Shown here: positions 12,101-24,138 of the stretch, one piece after another | How positions within the stretch are numbered: the first letter of the stretch is position 1 | How the letters are laid out: every line of letters starts with the position of its first letter | From: Euryodendron excelsum | Taxonomy: Eukaryota > Streptophyta > Magnoliopsida > Ericales > Pentaphylacaceae | Direction of reading: 5' to 3' | Length of the DNA: 64,000 nt | Assembly: GCA_033060915.1 (NCBI GenBank) | Contig: CM065378.1 | Span: 16,961,501 to 17,025,500 of the forward strand | The notes under the pieces: generated by a model | Told to the model about the DNA's origin: nothing | The model's input: the letters and a program-made list of their open reading frames with translations, nothing else | The model's database searches: none | Position numbers and translations under genes: made by a program

Positions 12101-12291
12101 AGTTCAATTTTTGTTTTAAAATGTCAGCCCCTCCCTTTTCCTGTGGGTGGAGAAAGGTAAGGTTATTTTTACTTTTTGCTAGCTTAATTGTTTAAATGAC
12201 ATGTGCTGTTATTTATTTATTTATTTTTATCAGGGTAAGTCCATCAAAGACACCTGTTCGGCCACGAGCTCCTCGTCTTCCCATACATTGA
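6107..12291 (+). CDS. CID-type RNA-binding protein (PAM2 motif plus two RRMs)
   Basis: The predicted protein has 396 aa. Exons: 6107-6658, 6765-6875, 6967-7011, 7100-7172, 7281-7393, 7499-7558, 7689-7736, 7841-7909, 12024-12085, 12234-12291. All introns are GT..AG and all phases join. Residues 147-161 hold a PAM2 motif (KLNPMAEEFVPPSL) that binds the MLLE domain of poly(A)-binding protein. A basic, NLS-like patch follows at about 185-199. RRM1 starts at RTVYVSDID (about 211) and RRM2 at RTIYCTNID (about 307), with RNP-1-like blocks RFAFVEF and RIAFVEF. The tail SPSKTPVRPR is typical of the Arabidopsis CID8-CID13 group, whose members act in mRNA fate with PABP. I do not assign one CID number. 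Intron 8 is 4.1 kb and carries transposon debris; the other introns are about 90-150 bp. Confidence 0.93.
8464..8570. mobile_element. 107-bp MITE with perfect 15-bp terminal inverted repeats
   Basis: The ends are CCAGTGGTTAGGTAG (8464-8478) and its exact reverse complement CTACCTAACCACTGG (8556-8570). The short size, AT-rich core and lack of coding capacity fit a MITE inserted in CID intron 8. I do not see a clean target duplication and do not assign a superfamily. Confidence 0.75.
9555..9960 (+). mobile_element. L1-type LINE ORF2 3' remnant
   Basis: Broken translation on + recovers the typical C-terminal run of plant L1 ORF2. There is an LRWMYRETSK-like block, then VEVEPIGNEMREN, then LRWLDHVQW, and finally a GRGRRK-like stretch. 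Stops and frame changes interrupt it. In intact plant LINEs the same order ends the endonuclease/RT protein. Only this tail is present, as expected for a 5'-truncated copy. It lies sense-oriented in CID intron 8. Confidence 0.7.
10140..10560. repeat. GACACG/GACATG-rich repeat stretch in CID intron 8
   Basis: One end has repeated ACATGACATG words (about 10141-10170) and ACACGACATGAC (about 10205). The other has TGTCACGTTTGGACGAGTGTCC and CGGACACGACAC (10470-10525) in the opposite sense. It may be a decayed foldback element, but the arms pair only loosely. Confidence 0.35.
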
Positions 12292-13559
12292 ATCATCTTT
12301 GCACGTCCTTGGACTGATTAGTTCTTTATTTAATTTTAGATTCACACACCCATGTAAAGATGTTCTACCTTCAGGTCGGTCTGTTTTATAGAAAACTTGC
12401 ATCCTTTGCTCCATTGCCTGGGATCTTTGTTATCCACAGGAGCTATGCTTTTGTTTATCCTATCGTATATAGAATTGAATTGAAATTTGAGGCTTTGGAA
12501 GATCTTATGCATGATTGGACTTTAACAAGTACTGTCAGTATCTGAACATTCAATAGGTCTTTAAAGCGTTACCAAAAAAAAAAAAAGGAAAAAATGGTGT
12601 GGCTGGATCACCTCCTCTTCAGCAGAACTAATGCTTGTTGGATATTTTGGTTTGACACTGCTTCACACCCAAAAAAAAGGGAGCTACGTCTGAGTCTCAT
12701 TTTCACCAATATGACCTTGAAATGGATGCCTAGGCGATTGTTGTGTCGTTTGTTCCCCAAGCCCCCAATTCTATTCAGTACATGTTTTTTGTTTGCTTAG
12801 TTTGATTATGATGCTTCATACAATCGACAACTTTGCTTAGTTTGATTATGATGCTTCATACAATTAACAACTATTTGCGCCTTTATCCTGTAGTCTCTAA
12901 CTGCTGGTGATAAAATCTACTTGTTCTTGCCGTAATGTGCTGTCAACTGTAGTCAACATTATTGGGTATTTAAGGTGTAGCTGTAGCAGGGGTTAATCGA
13001 ACAGTGGAAAGTTAACCGTAATCAAATTCTTTTTTTAACTAATCGATTCACTAATCAAGTTCAATTTCCTTGCTGGAGGGAGTTTTATCTATTTATTTGC
13101 AGGAGGCATGTAGATATGGCTTGCATTAATACAATATCACGGCGATGCTGTGGTGAAATCTGTCTGAAATTTCACTCTGCTAATAAACACAATTTAAGAC
13201 ACGCGAGACACAATTCTAGAACCATTCATCACGCTTATTGGATCCTGTCTGCATTCACGAGAAATTTGACTCTGCATTGATTCTTTGGCAAAATAAGGAA
13301 GTTGGGTTTCCCCCTTGAAGCCTTCAAAGCCTGATCCAATGATCCTTCTGGCTTCTGCCATTGAGCAACTCCATCATCGGATGGAGATATAGGGAGCACC
13401 CCCGGTCTCCTATACCTAATGTGAGAAGGAGAGTAGGTTGAATTTGAGGAAAATGATCTGACTCCTATTGGAGAGACTTCGGACTTGACAAGGGGTGGAT
13501 GGTAAGTGACTTACACCAAACGGTGTATGGGAATGTGATCAAAGGTAATTCTAAGAGCA
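12292..13559. other. CID 3' flank and intergenic DNA
   Basis: The first few hundred bases probably hold the CID 3' UTR. A 40-bp unit beginning GTTTGCTTAGTTTGATTATG is tandemly duplicated at about 12791-12830 and 12831-12865. No gene is seen. Confidence 0.55.
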
Positions 13560-14640
13560 GGATGGCGAATTAGTATAATCTGGTATAGTCTGGGTCGAAT
13601 CCTCAGAAGTTAGACAAGATGACTAAAATAGTGCATCACTTCTCTGAGATTATACAAAACATTGAACTACTTCAAAAAAGAAATCAAAATTTGTTTGTTT
13701 TGAAAGTATTTGTTTAATCTAAACTAAGTATTGAAAATGGTTTTAATTCAATAAAAAAAAGTCATGGGACCAATTGATCCAACTAATTGTTTTACTCAGA
13801 ATTTCAATGAAGGTGTTTGATAATTCAAATCATTGACTGTGTTTTAAGTTTTTGATTCGAAAGATTTAGCAATAAAAACTGTTATTCGTTAACAATTAAC
13901 TTTAGAATAAATCAGGTTCAGAATCAAAGATGCATACTATAGATTCGTACAGTAAATATACCGAACTAGGGTTTGTGTATAAATATTACTGAACTTAGTC
14001 AAACATTGAGGTTTTCATCAATGTCTAGGGTTTTGATCTCAAAGAATTAAGAAGAAGATTTAAACATTAAAAATTAATTTACCTCCATTATTCATCTTAT
14101 ATTTTTAATTAATCTTCACAATTAATTTCAAGATGAGATTTAGCTACTCATCACCATGATAGATACACAATTATATAACGAAATCGTATTGAAATACTGA
14201 ATTTTAATTGCAAGATTTTGAGAAATCAATTGAAAACTAAGTGAAAGAACTAGAAAACTATGTAAAACTACAGATCAGACCTAAAAAATGTAACAATAAA
14301 AGGAAACCCTAAAAAAAACTTCAAACTTAACTTTTATAGGCTTCAAAAAATTAAGATTTTCATGAGCTGTTCGAATGTTTGTGCCCACCGTTCGAATGGG
14401 CTTCGAACACTCTTCTGACGAGGTGAACAGTTCTTTGAATCTCTTCAGCGGACTTCTAACATGATTCGGACGATGAAAATAAGCCTTAGAAATTTTTGAC
14501 AGGGAAAACCATTTGATGCACCGTTCGAAAGTTAAGCTCCACCATTCGAATGGCTTACATGGGTTAATGTCATGCGTTCGAACGCCCTATGTAACCGTTC
14601 GAGCAGTCTTTTTTTTTTCCGCCTAATTTCGTTCTTGTTA
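13560..14640. repeat. Unclassified transposon-like block with a TTCGAA cluster
   Basis: The block opens with a TCTGGGTCGAATCCTCAGAAG-like phrase and is AT-rich. Around 14140 it has TTTAGCTACTCATCA, and at 14366-14602 it has seven TTCGAA or TTCGAG words within about 240 bp, several within CGTTCGAAYG. From memory this resembles non-coding or LTR parts of plant LTR elements, but I see no boundaries, PBS or coding sequence, so it stays unclassified. Confidence 0.35.
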
Positions 14641-15521
14641 AGTGTGAATTCCTATTTACATACAACAAATTTAGTTAAAAATAAATTAGAGTTAAAATAA
14701 CATAATTAATCCTATTTTAAATTTAATAATTAATTAATTAAGACATATAAATTATACATTTTAAAGTACAATCAATGAGCTCGTTCACATAGTGATATGT
14801 ATATATATTGTTGTATTGCAGTACTTCTAAATAAGCGAATGAACCGATTGTACAATGTATTGCAGTACTTAAGTACGCCACTTTCATGGTGTGTATATAT
14901 ACCTTAAGTAAACAGCTTTAACTCCTGAAAGAAAGATATTAACACATCAATCATCATAAGTTTCACGTATGAGTTAAAGCTTGGACCCACAAAGAAGATT
15001 TAACTTTCACTTTGAACTTTAGGGCAACGATTTGGTATACCTACATCGTCTGCCTGCAGAGTGCGGTTGAAATTTTTCTCTCCACCTTCACTTTAATATG
15101 ATGGGTCCAAGACGTGATGAGAAAAGAGAAAGTAAAAAGAGGCTAATGGGTCTGGTCTCTGATCAATCCTTGACTTGGGCTACTCAGTCTCGAAACAATG
15201 ACAAAATGACTAGGATTTCTCGGCCTGATGGGACCCAGAGATGGGGCCCAGAGAATCAACCAGTCTCATAAATGGTAACACATACGTATCCTATTGGCCA
15301 GTCCTACAATACTTTTTTGTCCTTTATTTTCTCTCTTTCCTTTTTCATTTTTGGGCTGGTCGGATTGAGAAAACTTTAAAGAAGAATAATCCCACCGACG
15401 ACCACCTCATTCTCCATGGCTTTCCCTCTCTTTTTTTTATTACCCTCCAACAACAACAAGAGTGAGTGAAAGTGTGTGTGTTTAGTTTAGTAACAGATCG
15501 AGAGTTGATCAATCCAAAGAA
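14641..15521 (+). promoter_or_regulatory. Upstream region of the PADRE gene
   Basis: This is AT-rich intergenic DNA with a partly duplicated phrase (TTGCAGTACTT at about 14817 and 14861). No clear TATA box was identified. The leader just before the start codon contains CAACAACAACAAGAG and (GT)n. Confidence 0.35.
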
Positions 15522-16199
15522 ATGGGCAATTGCCTATTTGGAGGCATAGGAGAGCTTAATGAAGTAATCAAAGTAGTAACATCCAACGGTGGGATCATGG
15601 AGTTTAATGGGCCGATAATGGTGGAGTGCATAACAGATGAGTTTCCAGGGCACGGCATCTTCAGGAGTCGTGATCTATTTTGGAAACCACTGGCTCAGTA
15701 TGAAGTGCTTATGGCAGGAGAGTCATACTACCTCCTCCCACTCAACAACAACAATAGCAGCAACAGCAGCAAAGGTGGTGGTGAAGTAGTAGTAGTAGGT
15801 GGTCAAATTGCCCAAGTGGGTCATGTAAGGTCAAACAGTGTGCCTGCAACTGCTACTGCATCATCACTTGCCGCGCCCTATAGAATGTCATTCGATTATG
15901 GTCAAGCCATGCTAAAGAGATCATACACAGAGATGTTCTCTGCAGGGTACAACACTACTAGTACTACTACTACTGGTAGTGGATTTTGGAAGGTGAAGCT
16001 GGTCATCAGTCCCGCCCAGTTACTGGAGATACTCTCACAAGAGGCTCGAACCCAAGAATTGGTCGAAAGTGTGAGAACCGTTGCCAAATGCGGACACAAT
16101 GGCGTTTCTTCTATGGGATTCTCGGATCAGTGGTCTCTCTCCAGCAGCAGGAATGCAGCTTCCTCCAAGCCCAAGAAAGTTGGACTATTGGAGATTTAG
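15522..16199 (+). CDS. PADRE (DUF4228) domain protein
   Basis: A single exon encodes 225 aa. It begins MGNCLFGG, with the Gly2 and nearby Cys expected for N-myristoylation and palmitoylation, so membrane attachment is likely. The PADRE core follows: IKVVTSNGGIMEF, then FPGHGIFRS, then YLLPL near residues 66-75. After a low-complexity Asn/Ser/Gly stretch, the C-terminal part includes FWKVKLVISPAQLLEILSQE, a block common in this family. Plant PADRE proteins are often induced by pathogen and abiotic stress; the biochemical role is unknown. Length and the single-exon layout fit the family. The polar insert (SSNSSKGGG and TTSTTTTGS) is simple-repeat-like and may vary among alleles. Confidence 0.92.
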   Translation: MGNCLFGGIGELNEVIKVVTSNGGIMEFNGPIMVECITDEFPGHGIFRSRDLFWKPLAQYEVLMAGESYYLLPLNNNNSSNSSKGGGEVVVVGGQIAQVGHVRSNSVPATATASSLAAPYRMSFDYGQAMLKRSYTEMFSAGYNTTSTTTTGSGFWKVKLVISPAQLLEILSQEARTQELVESVRTVAKCGHNGVSSMGFSDQWSLSSSRNAASSKPKKVGLLEI

Positions 16200-19100
16200 A
16201 CCCTTCTTCGTTTTGTCTCACTTTCATTACTATATCTATCTACTATTTTAGTATGTTAATTATTCAGTGGTATGTGGTGCATTGCATTTTCCATATATAT
16301 GCAAGTTAATTTGGATCTCCTTCTAAATGGAATTTTATATATATGGTTCCTGTTGTTATATTCACCAATATAATTCATATTTAGTACATGTTAGAATATG
16401 AACGCCACAATGGGAAGTACTAATAGTTATGTGTTTTTTACTTTAAAATAAACCATTATTCATGATGACTCTTTTTTTTTATTTATTTTTTATAAGAAAT
16501 ATCATTGGCAAATCATCCTTGTAGAATTTTTGTATAATTTTTTTTAATTTTGTAGAAGTACATCATTTCCCTTGTAGGTAATATAGTCCACGGGCCCTTT
16601 AGTGTAGCTGGTATTCGGTTGGTTTGCCGGTCTCGATCAAGTAGAATTAAGAGGGTTGGACCGGCAGGCCTGCGTTGTGGAACTCGGGCCTCATCCATAT
16701 CGGGCTTCTCAAATTTCTAACATTGTTCCGGGCTTAAGAAAGGCCCTTATGCAACGTGTGATCAATGTCATGCGGGCATGAACTATGCAATCTGCATATA
16801 TTAGAATTTTGATTTGGAGAACCGTTTAGCGGAGAGCTCTCTCTAATTAGTTTGAAATTTTGTGCTCGCGATGGGCATGAAAAGAGTATTAATCCAATAA
16901 CAAGATTTAAAATGCAAGTTCATCCTCCCCACATATGTGTATAAGTACGGCATATAATAAAAATAACTTAGGGTGAAGACAGAAATTTGTGCCACATCAG
17001 CTCAATCCTCTTTTCTTTAGATTATTGGTTTGTTCATGCGGAAGTAGGATATGTACTAGCAATGCTTCTTGTGTGGAATCACAAAGAAAGCTACAACAGA
17101 AACACTTCAAGCCATGGAGGATAATCACCAACTTTCAGCCTTTGAACTTCGCACCATGCAAAAGCAAATATACATGTCTGTCTGATTGATTGCTGTTAAA
17201 GGCAACATATTCAAGACTCTTTAGTTATAGCATCAAATTAAGGATTTTGTAAGAGCACATGATCAGAGTCTTTGCAAGCTTGAATAAACATTGGTTGGCG
17301 GGCAACTCCTTGAATAAGGACATTGCTAATGAAGGTCAATAATTAAACTTCTCAAAATTAATTTTCTGGAAAATATATTGTCAGTTTGTTCTCTATGTGA
17401 ATTGAATTGCAATCACACTGATCTCTTCAAAGCATTATCCTTTGCAAATTTGAAGGAACTTAGCTCTTGTACATGGGGATATATGTCGTAAGGCTAGCTA
17501 GCTACTTCATATTGGGCGAACATCCAAAAGTTTTCCCAAACAGTAAGAAGTTATATATTACCAGCTCCTCGCCTGAAAGGTTGGTTCGTTTCAATGCTTG
17601 AAGATGGTACTAGCTAGCTACCCTCCATTTCACGTCACTGCTAGGAAAAACAGCCACCTAAACCTTCTTTGAAAATTCACACTCTTAAAGAGAAAAGCAG
17701 CCGAATCCCTGAGGAGCAAGTAGTTTCTTTGTCAAATTTGAGGCAGAGCCCCTCCACTCTGATCAACTGAGTCTATCTCTTTTTAGATCCAAATTAAGTG
17801 CTAAATGACAAGTTCTATTTAACCACCAGCCACGCACCAATCTCTCACCCTTCCCAAAATATGATTATTATGATGAAAATCACAACCTACCACACAAATT
17901 TAGAGAGTTGATTTTATGCACAACATAGTTGATTTTTTTTTTTTTCTTCACGTGGTACACTCCCCTTTGTCCAAAACAAGTAAATTATCTATAAGCGTGA
18001 CTTTTCCTTTTTTTTTTTTTTTTTCATTTTTTAATTTATTGGAAAACTTTTCCTTTCATTCTTCCATGGACTATCCTACTTACATTTTTCTATATAAAAA
18101 AAATATTACAAATAATTTTATTCTTCATAATATTTTATCTCAGGTCTTATTCATATTTAGTAATATAGGTCCCACTACCCAATGGTTTCTTTCAATAAAG
18201 TCTAAGAATCTTTTAGAAAAAGAAAATTCAAGGGGGCCACGGCTGCCCGTTCAATCAAACAAATCAAAACTCATGAAACACCTGATCTTAGCAGGTGGCG
18301 AAAAGGGGAACCAAACGAAAGACAAGAGAAGCAATGAAAGATCTCAAACCCATAAAACATGATTATATTCTTGGTAATTGATAGAGCACACCCCTATATT
18401 CTTTCTTACCGACGAAAAATATTTGGGAATGTGATTCTTGTCATTGGTGTGCAAAATCTCAGCCGCCCAATGCTCGTAAATGTGTAAAGGGTTTTCTCTC
18501 TTTACATGTATAATTTCGTCTTAAGAAGTATGAAGTCGGAATGGGATTATCCAGTGGTCTCACATTGTTCAACTTTTGCGCTTTTGTTTAGTAATTAATC
18601 TGTTTAATTTTTCCTGAGCAATGCTAAAGCTTGCAACGGGTCAAGCTCGAATAATTTTCTGCAGGGACAGAATGAGGGTAGTCTAAGATCAACAAGTATA
18701 TGCAATCTTATGCGTACGTCAACCAGTTTATAATTGTTCAAATTACTTTAACTATCTGGAAAATGGTCACGGTAACAAGAGAAGACACCAAAAAAACAAC
18801 TCAATTAAGGCTCTTTAATCTGGGTGGATCTGGCTGATATAGCCTACTGTGCACATCAAATTGGGCAATTGAAATTTGGTCCTAATTTGCAACTTTGGTG
18901 AACGAATAAGTAATTTTCCTTGGACTTTCTTTAACAGAAATTTCTCAACTGATCGAGAGGTTAACATTAATGCAGTTCTATTCACTCTATGGGTTGAAGG
19001 TCAAATGTCAATTTCGTGGTGAAAGCAGTTAGAGTGCTAATATGCTGTTGACGGTAAAAGGTGATATTGGTGATGACGACGACGCTGCAACAAGTGATTG

Positions 19101-21514
19101 CGCTTGATTTTTACTAAAAGCATTCAGAAAGGACAATTACTGGGACTAAATGCGTGACTTTTAGCAGGCCATAAAAAAAGGGAGGTAGAATGTTAGCATC
19201 AATTTATGGAAATTAAAAACTGAGAAAGAAACTTGCTATTCGCATGGAAAGAAACTGTTCCATGAGGAATTGAATACAAAGCAGCTCAAGTATTCTCCTT
19301 TTTATTTATTTATTTATTGAGATAAACCCTTTGGATTGTTCCGAAACAGTGCCGATGTACTCTTGTTTGATGTTAAATAATATTTTCCGAGGAAGCTCAA
19401 AAAAATATCAATTATTAATGGGAAAAGGAAATGAACAATTGTTGACGAAATTCTATTTTCTAAGGTATTTTGTAATTGAAGCAACCTCATGTATGTAGAG
19501 GGCAACCATGCATGCATTTCAACTTCAACCACGTGATAAATTTTCCCAGAAGAATGTATATACTAGAAACAAACACGGCTGGGAAGAAAGACTCACCCGT
19601 CCTAGCCAGCTAGCTAGCTAGTAAATCAACGTATGTGCATTGCCAGGTCATAGCTAGGTGACACCTACACAAAGGCATCTGTGTGTCCTTCTTTATTCCT
19701 TATGAATGAATGGCCCCTCGAGACATATAATCAACAACAGCTGATTAATTCTAAATCATTCAGTAATAATTCTTCTCAATCAGGAACACTTTTCTTTAAA
19801 GCTGCTTTATCAAGATTCGTCTCAGAAAATTTGTGTCTAATTAGATGAACTTTCAAGAAATTAAACTGTTGTTGGTGTGAAGGAGTTCACATCTCTAATC
19901 AACTTCAACTTCAAAAAGTTTATCAAATGGGACCGCTCCCTAGGCTTCGAGTAGAGTCTTTGCATGGTCGTAAACGATGAATTGTACAAAAGAATAAGAA
20001 TATTGTAGCCAGCATTTCATGTACCAGTTGTGTCTCTAACAATGTATATAATTTTGCTGCACAGAGTAAGGCTATTCGTTATACAGTAGAACTGCCTGCA
20101 GTTTACTTGTCAAAATTAAATGTCTCTCTGGTCCAGTTGAATGCTGAAGGGCTATGTACAAAAAAGAGTTTACAGTACATGTATGTGCACTATTATTAGA
20201 GATGTGAAAGTTTTAAGTTTCTTTTAAGTGAATGTTTTTTTGCTTTTAAAAGGTGTCTGTGATAGGACGTTGACGTTATTGCCAGGTTCCTCGGGTTTTC
20301 GTTGTTTACACGGAAAATTCTAATTTTACAAATATATATATATATATATATAACACAAAATTCTATTAAAATAACGCGGTGATGATAATTTTTAATAAAA
20401 ATTATTTTTATGCATATTGTTTTAAAAGAAAAACTTTTTTTTAAAAGTATTTTTATTTATTTATTTATATAACATTACGGATCTTTGCATGCATTCATGG
20501 TTAATCAAACGGAGCCTATCAGAAAACTCAAAGAGGCATACAATATGTGGAATTTACCATGTCCATCAATAGATTTTCTTTTCATTTTCTTGGGAACCCA
20601 CATACATATATATAATATTTGCTCGCAGATGACAACTTTGTTACTAGCCTAAGATGACTTGCGGTGACTACAAGAAATTTTATAAAACGGGGAAATTGGA
20701 AACTCGTTTTGGCATCGTTTTAATGAAAATACTGAGGGTTTCTTTCACTTTGAAGTTTGAAAACTATTTTGGTCTGAGAAAATCAAATGAAAAAAAAGAG
20801 GAAGGCGGGAAGCAATACAATAGGATTAGAACAGTTTGTTTAATTACCCTATAATCAATCAAATTTCAAACCCAACTCCTATTGTGTAAGATACTGATGA
20901 TTAGACAAAACCCAAGAAAATAAAAGAAAGAAAGATACTGATGATTAGAAAATAGGGCACTGTTGCCGTATTTTCATTTTGTAGAAGATATAGATGCCGG
21001 CATGAGCATGAATATTACGTCAGGGCTGGGCTATGTTTGACGACAGCAACACCCGGACCTGTGATTATATATATATACACTTCTCATGCAAACTTCAACA
21101 TCCTCAACTGAATCATATTATAGATGAATTTTCTCGTGTAGTACTGCTGCTGGTCTCTCCTCTTTCTCTCGAATCGGATGTGACGTCACACCACGTCATT
21201 TCACAACATTTTCACAACCGTAACTATATTTGTATGGAGGGTATTGTCAATACAGGGAGTGAAGGTGAGATGTTGTAGTTAAAGGATGGTAATCAAAGCA
21301 TTGAATATATAGTTATAAATTCAACTACAACCAACTACAAGTAAAGTGATGTGGAGGTGAGATATTCAGTGCTGGTCAGTAAGAAGTGGTTGCTTCGTCA
21401 ATTGTTGGCTAAAATCATGATTAGTAAGAGAATTTGGATGAATAACGATCATGATTAGAGTTGAGACTTCTAGAGTGACCTCATAACGGAATATATACAG
21501 TGCTGTTATCATTG

Positions 21515-21558
<44 letters not shown>

Positions 21559-21888
21559 AATCTTCAACATTATTGATATGTTAGCACCACGGAAGTGGCT
21601 AAAGTATGTGGGTAATATTTGGTCTTCAGCCATCATCAACACTAATATCGGGAGTATTGGCCACGAAGGGTATGCTAGTTGGTGGTAATTGGAGGTAGTT
21701 AAAAGGGTTTACGTGGAGCTCAGCTTGAATATACATGTATATATATAGTGAACACATGCATCTTATAAAAGAAGGCTATTATATAAGAAAAACTTCATTC
21801 ATTAATAGATAAATCCAAAAAATATTCGACGTGTTATGCTCTTCTAAGCTAATGTTAAGTGCCTATGATCGATGTAACGAATCTTTTA
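16200..21888. other. Intergenic DNA between the PADRE gene and a large foldback element
   Basis: I find no gene in these 5.7 kb. It contains the PADRE 3' flank, poly(T) runs (about 17933-17945, 18008-18024), an (AT)n tract (20333-20352) and a (GA)n tract (21519-21554). The longest reading frame (17916-18362) is Phe/Ser/Lys-rich, AT-driven and unlike any family I know. Confidence 0.6.
21519..21554. repeat. (GA)n microsatellite
   Basis: About 18 GA units without interruption. Confidence 0.9.
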
Positions 21889-21889
21889 G

Positions 21890-22990
21890 AACATCTCTAA
21901 TCCACCTTTAAATATTCAAATCTTTAAATTTGAAAGTAGATTTCAAATTTAGTCCTCTAACCCACCTTCATTTGCCACATTTAAATTTGAAGGTTTTTCA
22001 AAAATTTTGAAGACCTCTTTATTTCACTATTTATGTGAGGCTAAAACACTAATTATATAGGACTCATGTACTAATCATTGTTTTAAGCTTAAACAATACA
22101 TTATTTAATATTTAAATATTATTTTAATAAATATTTAATTTAAAATTTTAATAATTCATTAATGTTTTTTTACTTTATTAATATTTATTTAATTTGAGAT
22201 TTTTTATATTTGAAATAAATAAATTATTTATATTTTACTTGCTTTTATTTATCTTAAAATTATTATTTCTGTATGAAATTAATAAATTCTTTTTAATTTA
22301 CTGATTATTTATTTAGACTAAAATTATTTTAATCTATGGAATTAATAAATTCTTTTTTTTTATATTTTACTACTCCACCTTTTAATTTTGAATTTTTTTT
22401 TGCAAATTTAAGAATTAATTAATCTATCTCTATTAGATTCCAATAACAATTAAAGTTTCAACATCTATTGAATGTGTTTTCATTAGTAGGTTTATCCACA
22501 TGAAGGTGAATATGGAGGAGCTTACTTACCACCTTAGTAGTGCTAATAATTTTAATTTTTCAAGTCTCATTTAATGTGTTTTCATTAGTTTTTTTATTGT
22601 ACTTTAATTTTTATTAAATGTATTTCATTAGTTTGTAATGGGGTTTTTGTTTTTTTAAATTGTTTAATGTAATTTAATTTGCAATTTCATGAGTAGATCA
22701 TTTAGTTTAAAAAATATTAAATAATTTAATTTTAATTATATATGTGGTAAGTAATTACAATTTGTATTAAAATATGGTAATAAGTAATTATATTTTGAGT
22801 AAAATGGGGGCACAATATGTGATTTTTTACTTTTTTTTATATAAAAGAATAGTGATTTGAAGAATAAATAGTGATAATGAAGGTTGGGTGGGTTAAAGTA
22901 ACAATATGAAAAAGTAGAACTCATAAACTTTAAATTTGACGAAGATGCTAAATTGAAGATGGATTTGAAGGTTTTGGGTTAGAGATGCTT
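21890..22990. mobile_element. About 1.1-kb non-autonomous DNA transposon (foldback ends)
   Basis: The left end reads GAACATCTCTAATCCACC followed by TTCAAAT-type words. The right end, reverse-complemented, reads AAGCATCTCTAACCCAAAACC followed by the same words. Flanking bases CTTTTA occur on both sides (about 21883-21888 and 22989-22994), a possible target duplication. The interior is about 80% AT and has no transposase. A GTGTTTTCATTAG phrase recurs at about 22483 and 22572. The superfamily is uncertain (hAT- or Harbinger-like). Confidence 0.6.
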
Positions 22991-24138
22991 TTATGTAACT
23001 AACATGATAACGACAATTATAAAAAACTTTGTTATACTGTATTTAGAATCCGGATTTATTAGAAAAAAAGTAAAGGAAAATGAAAAGGCAAGGAAAAATA
23101 GAACAAAATGAAAGAATATTTTGTTCTCTTTTTCCTCTTTTTTTTTTTTCCATCTCACCAAATCAGTGATCCATACATAGTCTTAAGGTTTCAATATTGT
23201 AGTATCTCTGATTTCCCCTAAAATCATGCTGTCACTAAATTTTGAGCCTCTCTTTATAATTAGAATACATCTCATCTCAGATTTTATTAATTACCAAACT
23301 TTCATGAAATTTCCCAGTACTTTTCTTGGTCATGTATAGTTCCTATAGACAGTTTCTTCATCACTAGTAAGGGAACTGTATGCACATTATGTCCAAACTC
23401 GTTTTGGAAGGCTTATGATGTTTTTCTTTCCAAAATACCGTGGCAATTAGAACTAAGAATGTTTATGATCTTTGAGATTATCTAGAGCTTTAGTGTTTTA
23501 TTGCTTCCTTAAAAACCTGATTGCTTTTTGAGACATATTCTAGATCAGAATTTTCTCAAATTCATTAATAAAAGAGTAGAAAGTCAATTAAAATAACAAA
23601 AAAAGGAACAAGATGAATTGACTTAAAACTTACCTGAACATAAATGAATTTTTAATTATATATAAAAAAATAAATTTTAATATAAAACAACGTAATTCTT
23701 ATTTATTAATTGATGAGATAGAGATTTTCATATCATAGTTAGTTAATTTGCTAAATCTCATTTAATTAACCCAGGTTGCCTTCTAAATTCTCAGTCAAAT
23801 TAAAGGGACATCTTGACCTCACTTGATTTGAATTTCATTGAAGTTGAGCCTAAAATATTTTTTAAAAAAAATCTCAAATCAATCAAGTCATCTATAATTA
23901 TGCATGGAATTCCGAATATATACGTGTTACAATATACATATAGGTTGTTCGGGTGGTTATATACTTCTACTACCAAAATGCAGGAATGACAACCCTCATC
24001 ATTACCTTGAATTTTGTAGGAAGGTTATCATTCATCTTGACTCTGAGGATAGATAAAGCTTAAAATCATCGATACATACAGAGGCTTTGCTGTTACCCGG
24101 TAAGAAAAGAAAGAAAAAGAAAGGTGCACACCAGGGAA
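22991..24138. other. Intergenic AT-rich DNA
   Basis: I see no gene or recognisable element here. A purine-rich run near 23065-23115, followed by TTTTTCCTCTTTT, resembles the arms of the MITE family at 35884 but lacks its ends. Confidence 0.4.

Noticed and set aside
17916..18362. 148-codon Phe/Ser-rich frame
   Set aside because: It depends on T runs in AT-rich DNA, has no domain and no splice or promoter support.
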